This document shows positions 6,513 through 14,644 of a stretch of 62,769 bases of DNA, piece by piece (positions within the stretch are counted from its first letter, which is position 1; each line of letters begins with the position of its first letter). The notes under the pieces are model-generated. The model was not told where the DNA came from and searched no databases. It was given only the letters and a program-made list of their open reading frames with translations. The DNA is from Pedobacter sp. MC2016-05 (GTDB lineage: Bacteria > Bacteroidota > Bacteroidia > Sphingobacteriales > Sphingobacteriaceae). Position numbers and translations under genes: made by a program. The DNA is taken from positions 1-62,769 of the forward strand of contig NZ_JAPIVT010000027.1 of NCBI RefSeq assembly GCF_026239735.1. The letters are read 5' to 3'.

Positions 6513-8828
6513 GTGCAAAAACTATTTGTCTTTTTATTTTTAATATTCTTTCCGGTATATCTTTTTAGCCAACAAAAGGCAACGAAGATCAAAATTGTTT
6601 CGTTTGCGAAAATAAGCGGTGATACAAAAAATAAAATCAGCTACTTACGCTTTCCCATTTTTCAGCAAGATAACGCAACACTAACCTGCGACAGTGCTGT
6701 ATTTTACAGTGAGAGAAATTATTTCGAAGCTTTTAAAAACGTTCACATTAATCAATTAACAACTGATATCTACTCCGATCAATTGGAATATGATGGAAAT
6801 AAAAAACAGGCGCACCTAACCGGAAATGTGAGAATGGTTGATCCGACATCGGTTTTAACAACAAATGTTTTGGATTATAATACCTTAAGCAAAATCGGAA
6901 CCTATACCAGTGGAGGAAAAATAGTGAACGAACAAGTTACCTTAACGAGTAAAAATGGCTACTATTTTAGTACTTCTAGCGATGCTTACTTTCGCTACAA
7001 TGTAGTTGTAGTTACGCCTCAAGTAACCATTAAATCGGATACATTACGTTATAATACACAAACCAAATGGACATATTTTTACGGCCCTACTAACATTAAA
7101 GGAAAAGATGATAACCTTTACACAGAAAATGGCGCCTATAATACGACGACAGAAGATGCTTATTTCGGAAAGAAAAATTTATACACGCAAGGAACAAGAT
7201 CTTTGAAGGGGGATAGTCTTTATTATTTTGGAAAGATAGGTTACGGGAAAGCTGTTAAAAATATCGTATTCTCTGATACCAAGGACAAAATGAAAATGTT
7301 TGGCGATTTAGGCTACTACTACAAAATTGATCAGCGGACACTGGTAACCCGAAATGCATATTTAGGTATTGGCACTGAAGATTCTGTTCTGGTAAAGGGA
7401 AAAAAACGCCCGGATAGTTTATGGATGGGTGCCGATACCCTGGAAACCCAAATGGTATTGCAGAAAACGTTAAAGTTGATTCCAAAAATTTCTATCAAAG
7501 CAGATAACGAAGTTGGAGAAGACGATGAAGAAGATGGCGCAACTAAAGAAAAGAAAGCAAGCCCTGATCAGCCAACACCAACAAGAAGCACTGATAAAGT
7601 AATTGGAGAAAAGGTTAAAAACGATAAAAAAGCCAAAAACAAATCAAAGAGTGAGCCTAGTCAAAATGATGAAAAGAATTTATCCCTCAGTAGATCCACA
7701 GACAGTTTAAATATTGATTCTTTAAGTAAAATTCCACCTAAAATAAAGGGGGATAGTACAATAAATCTGCTTAAGGCGAAGGCAGATTCTATTGTTAAAA
7801 ATCTGCCGAAATTAAAGCAGGATAGCTTAACAAAAAAACTTACTGCAAAGGCTGGCGAGATAAAAAACATTAATCCATTAAAAGTGGATAGTTTATTAAA
7901 GCCTGCCTCGAAAGTAGTAACCAAAGATGGTTTAACTAAAAACTTAGCCAGTTTAAAAGGTGCCCTAAAAAACGATACCGCAAAATTCAATCCGGCAGAT
8001 ACCGTTCAGGCCAGGATAATTAAGGCTTATCACGGCGTGAAAATTTTCAAAACAAATATCCAGGCAAAAACGGATAGTTTATTTTATACCAGCGCCGACT
8101 CTACCCTTCGTTGTTTTCTAAATCCGATTATTTGGTCAGAAGGATCACAGCAAATTGCAGATACGATTTATGTTCAGTTTAAAAACAAGAAGTTAAACAA
8201 CCTGCAAGCCATTAAAAATGCTTTCTTAGTAAACACACCAAAAGATTCTTTGCGTTTTAACCAGATAAAAGGCAGATTAATGACTGGCTTTTTTAGAAAT
8301 GGCAAGCTCAAAACCATGTACGTTGATGGTAATGCTGAAAGTATTTACTACACGCAGGATGATAGCACAAAGGTTTACAAGGAAATGAATCAGACTTTGA
8401 GCAGTAGGATTAAATTTATTTTTCAGGATAATGAAAACGACATTGAAGACATTGTTTACATTAAAGGTGTTGAAGGTGCGCTAAACCCAGAAAATAAGGT
8501 TGCTAAAGATAACGTGTTAAAAGGCTTTTCATGGAAACCTAAAGAAAGACCAAAAGCTAAGAAAGATGCCGTTGGCTCATCGGGCAAAACGAAATCAAAA
8601 AGTAAAACACCTCCCGCTAAAACTAATTTGGCAAGCAAAGGTACCGTTCCAGCTCAAAAAAATATTAACAAGGTTCCTGCTAAAAAGTTAACACTACCCA
8701 ATGGAAAAGTAAACTTTAATTTGAACAAAAATGTGCCTTTGGCTAACCCTTTAGATACAGTTAATTTCGGGATTAAACCTATTTTGCCGAAAGTCGATAC
8801 TTTAAAGAAAGCGACAAAGAAGTTGTAA
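6513..8828 (+). CDS. OstA/LptA-like outer membrane biogenesis protein
   Basis: 771 residues with a GTG start and signal peptide MQKLFVFLFLIFFPVYLFSQ. The N-terminal half contains repeating OstA-type beta-jellyroll units: SAVFYSERNYFEAFKNVHI, DIYSDQLEYDGNKKQAHLTGNV and similar repeats around SDTLRYN and GDSLYYFGK. These resemble the LptA/LptD N-terminal domain that carries LPS through the periplasm. A Lys/Asp/Ser-rich low-complexity linker (about 330-500) follows, then another OstA-like section, then a Lys/Pro-rich tail. There is no LptD beta-barrel. Role in LPS or envelope transport is inferred from the fold. The 6-kb stretch downstream also contains SurA-type chaperones. Confidence 0.8.
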   Translation: MQKLFVFLFLIFFPVYLFSQQKATKIKIVSFAKISGDTKNKISYLRFPIFQQDNATLTCDSAVFYSERNYFEAFKNVHINQLTTDIYSDQLEYDGNKKQAHLTGNVRMVDPTSVLTTNVLDYNTLSKIGTYTSGGKIVNEQVTLTSKNGYYFSTSSDAYFRYNVVVVTPQVTIKSDTLRYNTQTKWTYFYGPTNIKGKDDNLYTENGAYNTTTEDAYFGKKNLYTQGTRSLKGDSLYYFGKIGYGKAVKNIVFSDTKDKMKMFGDLGYYYKIDQRTLVTRNAYLGIGTEDSVLVKGKKRPDSLWMGADTLETQMVLQKTLKLIPKISIKADNEVGEDDEEDGATKEKKASPDQPTPTRSTDKVIGEKVKNDKKAKNKSKSEPSQNDEKNLSLSRSTDSLNIDSLSKIPPKIKGDSTINLLKAKADSIVKNLPKLKQDSLTKKLTAKAGEIKNINPLKVDSLLKPASKVVTKDGLTKNLASLKGALKNDTAKFNPADTVQARIIKAYHGVKIFKTNIQAKTDSLFYTSADSTLRCFLNPIIWSEGSQQIADTIYVQFKNKKLNNLQAIKNAFLVNTPKDSLRFNQIKGRLMTGFFRNGKLKTMYVDGNAESIYYTQDDSTKVYKEMNQTLSSRIKFIFQDNENDIEDIVYIKGVEGALNPENKVAKDNVLKGFSWKPKERPKAKKDAVGSSGKTKSKSKTPPAKTNLASKGTVPAQKNINKVPAKKLTLPNGKVNFNLNKNVPLANPLDTVNFGIKPILPKVDTLKKATKKL

Positions 8829-8861
8829 ATTAATGCAAACGGCGTTTTACAAGCACCTGGA

Positions 8862-9021
8862 GCGTCCTTGCGAAAACATTCTCCGATTCTTCATCGGTAA
8901 TGTTTGTGGCAATCTCTAACATAGCGTAACCTTCCAATCGTCATTGTAGTTCTCTTTTTTTGTTGTTATTTACCTCAATGAGATTGCCACGCCCGATTAA
9001 AAATCGGGACTCGCAATGACG
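8862..9021. repeat. palindromic repeat pair (TTGCGA...GTGGCAATCTC)
   Basis: Two inverted copies of the dispersed repeat. Copy 1 at about 8862-8917 contains an internal hairpin TCCGATTCTTCATCGG and ends GTGGCAATCTC. Copy 2 at 8977-9021 reads GAGATTGCCACG, hairpin CCCGATTAAAAATCGGG, then CTCGCAATGACG. Only non-coding sequence is present between the OstA-like gene and rdgB. Confidence 0.7.
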
Positions 9022-9022
9022 T

Positions 9023-9598
9023 TTAGCTGGCTTTCAAAAACTCAATCATCTTTTTTAGCGCAATGGCTCTATGGCTAATCTTGTTTTTTTTAGCCATATC
9101 CATTTCAGCAAAAGTAATAGAATAACCATCAGGTTGAAAAATTGGGTCGTAGCCAAATCCATTTGATCCAGTTAAGTTTTGGGTTATCTTACCTTCAATC
9201 GTTCCTTCGAAAATATGATTGACACCATTCAGCATTAAGGAAATAACGGTTTTAAACCTTGCTTTACGATTGTGTTGTCCTTCGAGTTTTTGTAAAACCA
9301 GTTGCATATTTTCCAAGCTATCTCTACTCCCACCGTATCTGGCAGAAAAAACACCAGGCTCATTATTTAAAGCTTCAACTTCTAAACCACTGTCATCAGC
9401 AAAGCAATCTAAATTAAAATTCTCTACAACATATTTACTCTTTAAACTGGCATTCCCTTCAAATGTGTTAGCAGTTTCGGGTATATCTGTATCACAGCCA
9501 ATATCATTCAGATTTAAAACCTCATATTCTCCAGCCAACGCCAGCCGGATTTCTTCTGTCTTATGTTGATTATTGGTGGCAAAAACAAGCTTCTTCAT
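9023..9598 (-). CDS. rdgB: dITP/XTP pyrophosphatase RdgB (HAM1 family)
   Basis: Cytosolic nucleotide house-cleaning enzyme that hydrolyses dITP, ITP and XTP to monophosphates. I start at the ATG giving MKKLVFATNNQHKTEEI (191 residues), the family's usual beginning; the 13 upstream residues are unlike the family. Motifs are TNNQHK (8-13), the metal-binding FADDSGLEVEALNNEPGVFSARYGG, and GSNGFGYDPIF with the substrate-base loop SHRAIAL at the end. The next gene upstream (9659-10315) is on the same strand. Confidence 0.93.
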   Translation of the reverse strand: MKKLVFATNNQHKTEEIRLALAGEYEVLNLNDIGCDTDIPETANTFEGNASLKSKYVVENFNLDCFADDSGLEVEALNNEPGVFSARYGGSRDSLENMQLVLQKLEGQHNRKARFKTVISLMLNGVNHIFEGTIEGKITQNLTGSNGFGYDPIFQPDGYSITFAEMDMAKKNKISHRAIALKKMIEFLKAS

Positions 9599-9658
9599 GA
9601 TGTTAGATGGAAAATAGTAAATAAGGTAATGGAACAAACAGATTCTGATATTTAAAAT

Positions 9659-10315
9659 CTATAACTTAATTTTCTGCAAATTTCCCCAAAGTAATTTCTT
9701 AGCGGTTAAATCGCTATCCAATTGATGAAGGTTGGGTGCGAAGATGATTTTTGTACTTTCATGCTGAATAATTTCATTCTGCCAAACCAGATTCAGTTTC
9801 AGATCAGAAATTTCTACCCCAAACGAAAGCATAATTGCAGGTTTAAAAAACTCATGGAAATCAACATATTCGGTTCCCATATATTGTGCATAATTCACTA
9901 CCGCAAAGTCTGGCGTACCCAAATCAACTGCCTTAACAATTTTGCGCAGTAATTCCCTTCCTTCAGGAGTGCTTACATCATTCAGTTTATCATTCACCAA
10001 AATCAAAACTGACTTTTTGTTTCCGCCCAAAAATTTAAAGGTTTTTGGCGATTTTGGTTCAGCCAAAACACGAGGAATTTCTACTTGAGGGGTGTAGCTT
10101 TTGGCAGATTCTTCATTTGTTTCTACTAAAATTGCCTCACTTTTAGGTTGTAAAATTTTTTCTCCAGTTAAATCAGTCTCAGATACAATCGGGTTACTAA
10201 CAGGCTTTTCGTTATCAACAAGTGCGATTTGAACAGACTCATCCTTCACTAAAAAAATATCTTCAGTAAAAAATAAACGTAAAGCATTCGCATTGTTGGT
10301 AAGCTGGTTTTCCAT
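9659..10315 (-). CDS. conserved hypothetical protein, not recognised
   Basis: 218 residues with no signal peptide or membrane segment. Residues 1-95 are Glu/Pro-rich and probably flexible. The C-terminal half (KSVLILVNDKLNDVSTPEGRELLRKIVKAVDL, DFAVVNYAQY, IMLSFGVEI, IIFAPNLHQLDSD, KKLLWGNLQKIKL) looks like a small alpha/beta domain. The layout of a compact domain ending in an aromatic helix reminded me of DNA polymerase III psi-type subunits, but I have no motif to support that and do not assign it. It lies upstream of rdgB on the same strand. Confidence 0.7.
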   Translation of the reverse strand: MENQLTNNANALRLFFTEDIFLVKDESVQIALVDNEKPVSNPIVSETDLTGEKILQPKSEAILVETNEESAKSYTPQVEIPRVLAEPKSPKTFKFLGGNKKSVLILVNDKLNDVSTPEGRELLRKIVKAVDLGTPDFAVVNYAQYMGTEYVDFHEFFKPAIMLSFGVEISDLKLNLVWQNEIIQHESTKIIFAPNLHQLDSDLTAKKLLWGNLQKIKL

Positions 10316-10410
10316 TCGTATTTTTGTAGGATAATAATTTCTGTTAAAATTAGTTAAATATCTTATAATAGCGCCGCTAATTGTTACTTTTATCCCTTAA
10401 AATTTATAGA

Positions 10411-11007
10411 GTGCTCTGCTCAAAAAAGGCTTGTTGCTTATTTATTTTTAGTATTATTTTCGGTTATTCGTTTGCACAAAACGTGGCTGCAATCAATGGT
10501 AAATCCATAAGTAGCAAAGAGTTTTTATGGGCTTATAAAAAGAGTCATAATGGTATTTCTAGCACTGATTATGCCAGTTTGGAAAACTATTTGAACTTGT
10601 ATATAAATTTTAAATTGAAAGTTTTGGATGCCAGAGAAATGGGTTTGGATAAGAATTCCATTTATCAGGAAGAGATTAAAACTTACGAAATTGCACTGGT
10701 AGCACATAAAAAGGCTGATGCAAGACATAAGGATCAGGATTTTTTGCTCAATGAATACAAAGAAGGCGTTTTGATGTTTAACATCTCCGAAAAAAAGATA
10801 TGGAACAAAGCGCAAGACGATGAGCAAGCATTACAGGAATTTTATAATAAAAACCAACAGAATTACAATAAGCCATTGAGTGATGTGAGAGGTCAGGTAA
10901 TTGCCGACTATCAGCAAAGCCTTGAGGAAAACTGGCTGAAAGGGCTCAGACAAAAACACCAGATTAAGATTAATGAGCAAGAGTTAAGAAAACTCGCAAA
11001 ACAGTAA
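10411..11007 (+). CDS. SurA/PpiC-like periplasmic chaperone without a catalytic parvulin domain
   Basis: With the GTG start, MLCSKKACCLFIFSIIFGYSFAQ forms a good signal peptide; the frame is open from a TTG at 10381, which is the alternative start. The mature protein resembles the helical chaperone shell of Bacteroidota peptidyl-prolyl isomerases: AAINGKSISSKEFLWAYKK, NLYINFKLKVLDAREMGLD and LLNEYKEGVLMFNISEKKIW. The region linking N- and C-terminal helices is only a few residues, so the usual rotamase domains are absent. It lies 51 bases upstream of a full SurA-like gene. Confidence 0.75.
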   Translation: MLCSKKACCLFIFSIIFGYSFAQNVAAINGKSISSKEFLWAYKKSHNGISSTDYASLENYLNLYINFKLKVLDAREMGLDKNSIYQEEIKTYEIALVAHKKADARHKDQDFLLNEYKEGVLMFNISEKKIWNKAQDDEQALQEFYNKNQQNYNKPLSDVRGQVIADYQQSLEENWLKGLRQKHQIKINEQELRKLAKQ

Positions 11008-11032
11008 CTCTATTTTGGTAAAAGATTAGTAT

Positions 11033-11040
11033 TAAATTTG
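11033..11040 (+). promoter_or_regulatory. -7 box TAAATTTG upstream of the SurA-like gene
   Basis: A TAnnTTTG match lies 18 bases before the ATG at 11059. A TTG at 11015-11017 is 15 bases upstream, slightly closer than the usual -33 spacing. An internal promoter is possible in addition to read-through from the preceding gene. Confidence 0.4.
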
Positions 11041-11058
11041 CAAAATATAACACAAAGA

Positions 11059-12426
11059 ATGAAGAAGTTTTTTTTAGTAGCAACAGCATTAATTTGCACA
11101 CTGTTAAACAGTTATGCCCAACCAGGGAAACATAACATCGATAAAGTTGCTGCTGTGGTAGGTAATAATATTATTTTACTATCAGATTTGAATCAGGAGT
11201 ATACGCAGTACCTATACCAGGGAAACCCTCCAAATGAAAGCATAAAGTGTAAAATTTTACAAAACACCTTGACTCAGAAACTGCTGAAACAACAGGCAGA
11301 AATCGATTCGGTTATGGTAGAAGATGGCCAGGTAGACGATGAGGTTGATAAGCGGATGCGTTCGATGATGCAACGTGCCGGTGGGCAGGAGCGTTTAGAA
11401 CAATTCTTAAATAAGTCGGTTTTGCAATATAAGGATGAGATGAGACCAACGATTAAAGATGGTTTAATCGCTCAGAAAATGCAAGGTAAAATCACCGAAA
11501 ATATTAATGTTACGCCAATGGAAGTTGAGAAATACTTCAAATCTTTGGGTGATAGCATTCCAGAATTTAACACGGAAGTTGAAGTTGGAGAGATTATTCT
11601 GGATCCAAAATTATCAAGAGCTGAAAAGCAAAGATTTCGGGATAAAATTGAAGCGTTACGTTTAAGAATTAAAGGCGGCGACGATTTTGGAGTTCTGGCT
11701 AAAACATATTCTGAAGATCCGGGATCATCTGCAGATGGTGGAGATTTAGGTTTCTTTGATAGAAGTATGATGGCAAAGGAATTTACAGCGTGGGCTTTTA
11801 AACTTAAAGCAGGAGAAATTTCTCCGGTATTTGAAACTGAATTTGGTTTCCACATCCTCCAGGTAATTGAGCGTCGTGGTGAGCAGGTTCACGCCCGTCA
11901 CATCCTGGTAAGACCCGCAACAACACCAGAAAGTTTAACCCGTTTAAAACTTCATGCCGATAGTGTTTACAACAAAATCATCGCTAACAAACTATCATTC
12001 GCCGCTGCGGCAAACTTATATTCAGACAATAAAGAATCGAAATATAATGGCGGTATGATGCTGAACGCAGAAAATGTTCAAGCCAGAACTACTTTTATCC
12101 CTATTGATAAATTAGATCCATCTGTATTTTTGGTAATCGATACCATGAAAATTGGCGGCATTTCTAAGCCTGATTTATATACTGCAGCTGATGGCAAACA
12201 AGGCTATCGCTTACTTTATTTAAAATCTAAAATTCCGCCTCACAAAGCGAACATGGCACAAGATTTTCCAAAAATTAGAGACGCCGCTCAAAGTGATAAA
12301 ATAAATCGTACTTTAAGCGAATGGTTTGAAAAACGTCGTGAAAGTACTTACATTAAAATCGACGACGAGTTTAATACCTGCGATGAACTAAAAATTTGGA
12401 CTAAGACCACTACAGCCGCAAAATAA
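11059..12426 (+). CDS. SurA-like periplasmic peptidyl-prolyl cis-trans isomerase
   Basis: About 455 residues from ATG (MKKFFLVATALICTLLNSYAQ signal peptide); a TTG seven codons earlier is less likely. SurA N-terminal helices follow (VAAVVGNNIILLSDLNQEY), then a clear parvulin/rotamase domain: EVEVGEIILDP, FGVLAKTYSEDPGSSADGGDLGFFDRSMM and GEISPVFETEFGFHILQVIERR. A second, more divergent one follows from ARHILVRP to about residue 390. It is expected to escort outer membrane proteins. Together with the shorter homologue just upstream and the OstA-like gene, this forms an outer-membrane-assembly neighbourhood. Confidence 0.9.
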   Translation: MKKFFLVATALICTLLNSYAQPGKHNIDKVAAVVGNNIILLSDLNQEYTQYLYQGNPPNESIKCKILQNTLTQKLLKQQAEIDSVMVEDGQVDDEVDKRMRSMMQRAGGQERLEQFLNKSVLQYKDEMRPTIKDGLIAQKMQGKITENINVTPMEVEKYFKSLGDSIPEFNTEVEVGEIILDPKLSRAEKQRFRDKIEALRLRIKGGDDFGVLAKTYSEDPGSSADGGDLGFFDRSMMAKEFTAWAFKLKAGEISPVFETEFGFHILQVIERRGEQVHARHILVRPATTPESLTRLKLHADSVYNKIIANKLSFAAAANLYSDNKESKYNGGMMLNAENVQARTTFIPIDKLDPSVFLVIDTMKIGGISKPDLYTAADGKQGYRLLYLKSKIPPHKANMAQDFPKIRDAAQSDKINRTLSEWFEKRRESTYIKIDDEFNTCDELKIWTKTTTAAK

Positions 12427-12431
12427 CACGA

Positions 12432-13394
12432 ATGCAGTACAAAAACGAAGTAGAAGCCGTTGACGCACTTCATCACACTTTCAACAAAATTAAAACCGAA
12501 ATTAGTAAGGTTGTTGTTGGACAAGATGATATCATTAAATCAGTTTTAATCGCCATTTTTAGTAACGGACATTGTTTGTTGGTTGGCGTACCCGGATTGG
12601 CTAAAACTTTACTCGTTCAAACTGTTGCCTCGGTTTTAGATCTGGATTTCAATAGAATTCAATTCACCCCCGATTTAATGCCAAGTGATATCATTGGCGC
12701 AGAGATATTAGGAGAAGACAGGCACTTTAAGTTTATAAAAGGTCCTGTTTTTTCGAATATTATTTTGGCTGATGAGATTAACCGTACTCCGCCGAAAACG
12801 CAGGCCGCTCTACTAGAGGCCATGCAGGAGAAATCGGTTACAGCAGCTGGCTTAACCCATACCTTACCAAAGCCATTCTTTGTGTTGGCTACGCAAAACC
12901 CAATTGAACAAGAAGGGACTTATCCCCTACCCGAAGCGCAACTCGATCGTTTCATGTTCAATATCCAATTAAATTATCCGGCATTTGCCGATGAGCTTAA
13001 TATTGTTAAAAATACTACAAGCAATAAAACCATAGCGCTCGAGAAAATTATTCAAGCTGATGATATTCTGTTTTTCCAAAAGCTGATTCGCGATATTCCG
13101 GTAACGGATAATGTTTTGGAATATGCGGTAAAGCTGGCTTCTAAAACCAGACCGACTAGTGAGTTTGCGACAGAAGCGGTAAACAAATATATTAGCTGGG
13201 GTGCCGGGCCAAGAGCATCACAGTTTTTGGTTTTAGGAGCAAAATGTCATGCGGCTATTTCAGGAAAATATGCTCCAGACATTGAAGATGTTCAAGCGGT
13301 AGCAGAACCTATTTTACGCCACCGTATTGTTAGAAATTACCGTGCTGAAGCAGAAGGATTATCAATAGAAAAGATCATAAAAGATTTGTTATAG
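12432..13394 (+). CDS. MoxR family AAA+ ATPase
   Basis: 320-residue cytosolic AAA+ ATPase. Walker A GVPGLAKT is at 52-59 and Walker B ILADEINRTPPKTQAALLEAMQE starts at 111. Sensor 1 lies in LATQNPIEQEGTYPLPEAQLDRFMF, and the lid carries GPRASQFL. MoxR proteins act as chaperones for assembly or metal insertion of partner proteins, commonly with VWA-domain proteins. No VWA gene lies in the window, so the partner is unknown. It is five bases after the SurA-like gene, so probably in its operon; a strong terminator follows. Confidence 0.93.
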   Translation: MQYKNEVEAVDALHHTFNKIKTEISKVVVGQDDIIKSVLIAIFSNGHCLLVGVPGLAKTLLVQTVASVLDLDFNRIQFTPDLMPSDIIGAEILGEDRHFKFIKGPVFSNIILADEINRTPPKTQAALLEAMQEKSVTAAGLTHTLPKPFFVLATQNPIEQEGTYPLPEAQLDRFMFNIQLNYPAFADELNIVKNTTSNKTIALEKIIQADDILFFQKLIRDIPVTDNVLEYAVKLASKTRPTSEFATEAVNKYISWGAGPRASQFLVLGAKCHAAISGKYAPDIEDVQAVAEPILRHRIVRNYRAEAEGLSIEKIIKDLL

Positions 13395-13412
13395 AATTAC
13401 AACCCAATTTAG

Positions 13413-13446
13413 AAACCGTAGCAATCATCATTGTTACGGTTTTTTT
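13413..13446 (+). terminator. rho-independent terminator after the MoxR gene
   Basis: AAACCGTA-G-CAAT / ATTG-T-TACGGTTT forms a long stem with loop CATC and runs into seven T. Confidence 0.85.
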
Positions 13447-13508
13447 GTTTAAAAAATACAATCTCCATATCTAAATGGTATTTTAGTTTTGAATAATAGT
13501 ACATTATA

Positions 13509-14084
13509 ATGGAGAATTATATAGAATCAATTTGCCCTGCTAGCAGAAACGAATGGCGAGAGTGGTTAATAAAAAACCATCAAACGGCAACATCGATCTG
13601 GTTGATTCAATATAAAAAAAGTGCCGACAAACCCACCCTTTCTTGGGTGGAGGCGGTTGAAGAGGCGCTTTGTTTTGGTTGGATCGATAGCATCAGAAAA
13701 TCAATTGACGAGGAAAGATTCATTCAATTTTTCACCAAGAGAAAACCTAAAAGCGCTTGGTCTAAAATTAATAAAGCAAAGGTTTTAGCATTGATAGATG
13801 ATGGCTTGATGTCCAAAGCTGGCCATGAAAGTATTGCTCGGGCAAAAGAGAATGGCTCGTGGATAATTCTGGATGAAGTAGAAGAATTAACAATTCCCGA
13901 AGAACTGGAGCATGAATTTGAAAAGAAACCAGAGGCAAAAGAATTTTTTCTAGGTTTAAGCAAATCAGTGAGGAAAGCCATTTTACAGTGGATTGCTTTT
14001 GCAAAGAGACCTGAAACAAAAGCTAAAAGAATTGTAGAGGTTGTGGAGCTTGCGGAAAGAAAACAAAAACCGAAACAGTTTTAA
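13509..14084 (+). CDS. YdeI/OmpD-associated family protein
   Basis: 191 residues, cytosolic and soluble. The start MENYIESICPASRNEWREWLIKNH and the block SWVEAVEEALCFGWIDSIRKSIDEERFIQFFTKRKPKSAWSKINKAKV are the hallmarks of the family also called bacteriocin-protection YdeI/OmpD-associated proteins. The C-terminal helical part ends in AKRPETKAKRIVEVVELAERKQ. The molecular function is not established. It follows the terminator of the MoxR operon and looks monocistronic. Confidence 0.85.
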   Translation: MENYIESICPASRNEWREWLIKNHQTATSIWLIQYKKSADKPTLSWVEAVEEALCFGWIDSIRKSIDEERFIQFFTKRKPKSAWSKINKAKVLALIDDGLMSKAGHESIARAKENGSWIILDEVEELTIPEELEHEFEKKPEAKEFFLGLSKSVRKAILQWIAFAKRPETKAKRIVEVVELAERKQKPKQF

Positions 14085-14113
14085 CAGTCGACAGGTCACG
14101 AGCTAATTTATAT

Positions 14114-14287
14114 ATGTTTGTTCTAAGACCTATATCTTACGCCTATAAATTAATAACAAGGCCTTCTAATATTGTTGTAGATCAATCATCGACTCCTCCT
14201 GTCACGATTTTATCTGAGAAAGATAGATTGGAAAAGCAATCAAATAATTTAGCCTACAGCCGATGGTTACTTTATAATTTAGGATAA
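14114..14287 (+). CDS. possible small protein of 57 residues
   Basis: ATG at 14114 opens MFVLRPISYAYKLITRPSNI and runs to TAA at 14285. Composition is mixed and not repeat-derived (a Pro-rich centre QSSTPPVTILSEKDRLE, then NNLAYSRWLLYNLG). No signal peptide, membrane helix or known family is apparent, and there is no clear promoter box. It fills an otherwise empty 260-base gap. I consider it possible rather than likely. Confidence 0.35.
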   Translation: MFVLRPISYAYKLITRPSNIVVDQSSTPPVTILSEKDRLEKQSNNLAYSRWLLYNLG

Positions 14288-14345
14288 TTGTTCTTATCTT
14301 TATGCCAATTAGAAAGCAAAATTTTTCAAATCAAAAATATTTAAC

Positions 14346-14546
14346 ATGTCAGCTCACGATTCACACGCACCAGTTCATCAAACAAAAGGCATTTGGGCAT
14401 TGCCATTAACAGCTTGGATTATTGTTTTAATCCTTCTTGTAGCCTTTACCAGACCAATTTTCGTTCACGCACCAGAAGGATCTGGTCACCATGAAACAGA
14501 GAAACCGCATTCAAAAGCAGAAGAGGCTGAATCATCACATCACTAG
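14346..14546 (+). CDS. small His-rich single-pass membrane protein
   Basis: 66 residues. A His-containing N-terminus (MSAHDSHAPVHQTKG) is followed by one transmembrane helix (IWALPLTAWIIVLILLVAF, about 17-35) and a hydrophilic tail rich in His and Glu ending SSHH. His-rich ends on both sides suggest metal contact, but that is inference. No family is recognised. A terminator follows at once, which supports a real transcription unit. Confidence 0.6.
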   Translation: MSAHDSHAPVHQTKGIWALPLTAWIIVLILLVAFTRPIFVHAPEGSGHHETEKPHSKAEEAESSHH

Positions 14547-14596
14547 TATTAAGTTGAAGGTTAAAAGTTTATGCCAGCTAGTTCATATAGCCATAG

Positions 14597-14632
14597 AAAA
14601 AGCGTCCGAGGTTAAATCGAGACGCTTTTTTT
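14597..14632. terminator. bidirectional rho-independent terminator
   Basis: AAAAAGCGTC pairs with GACGCTTTTT around a 14-base loop. There are A/T runs on both sides, so it can end both the small plus-strand membrane protein gene and the convergent GDPD-like gene. Confidence 0.8.
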
Positions 14633-14644
14633 GTAGTTCAAATT

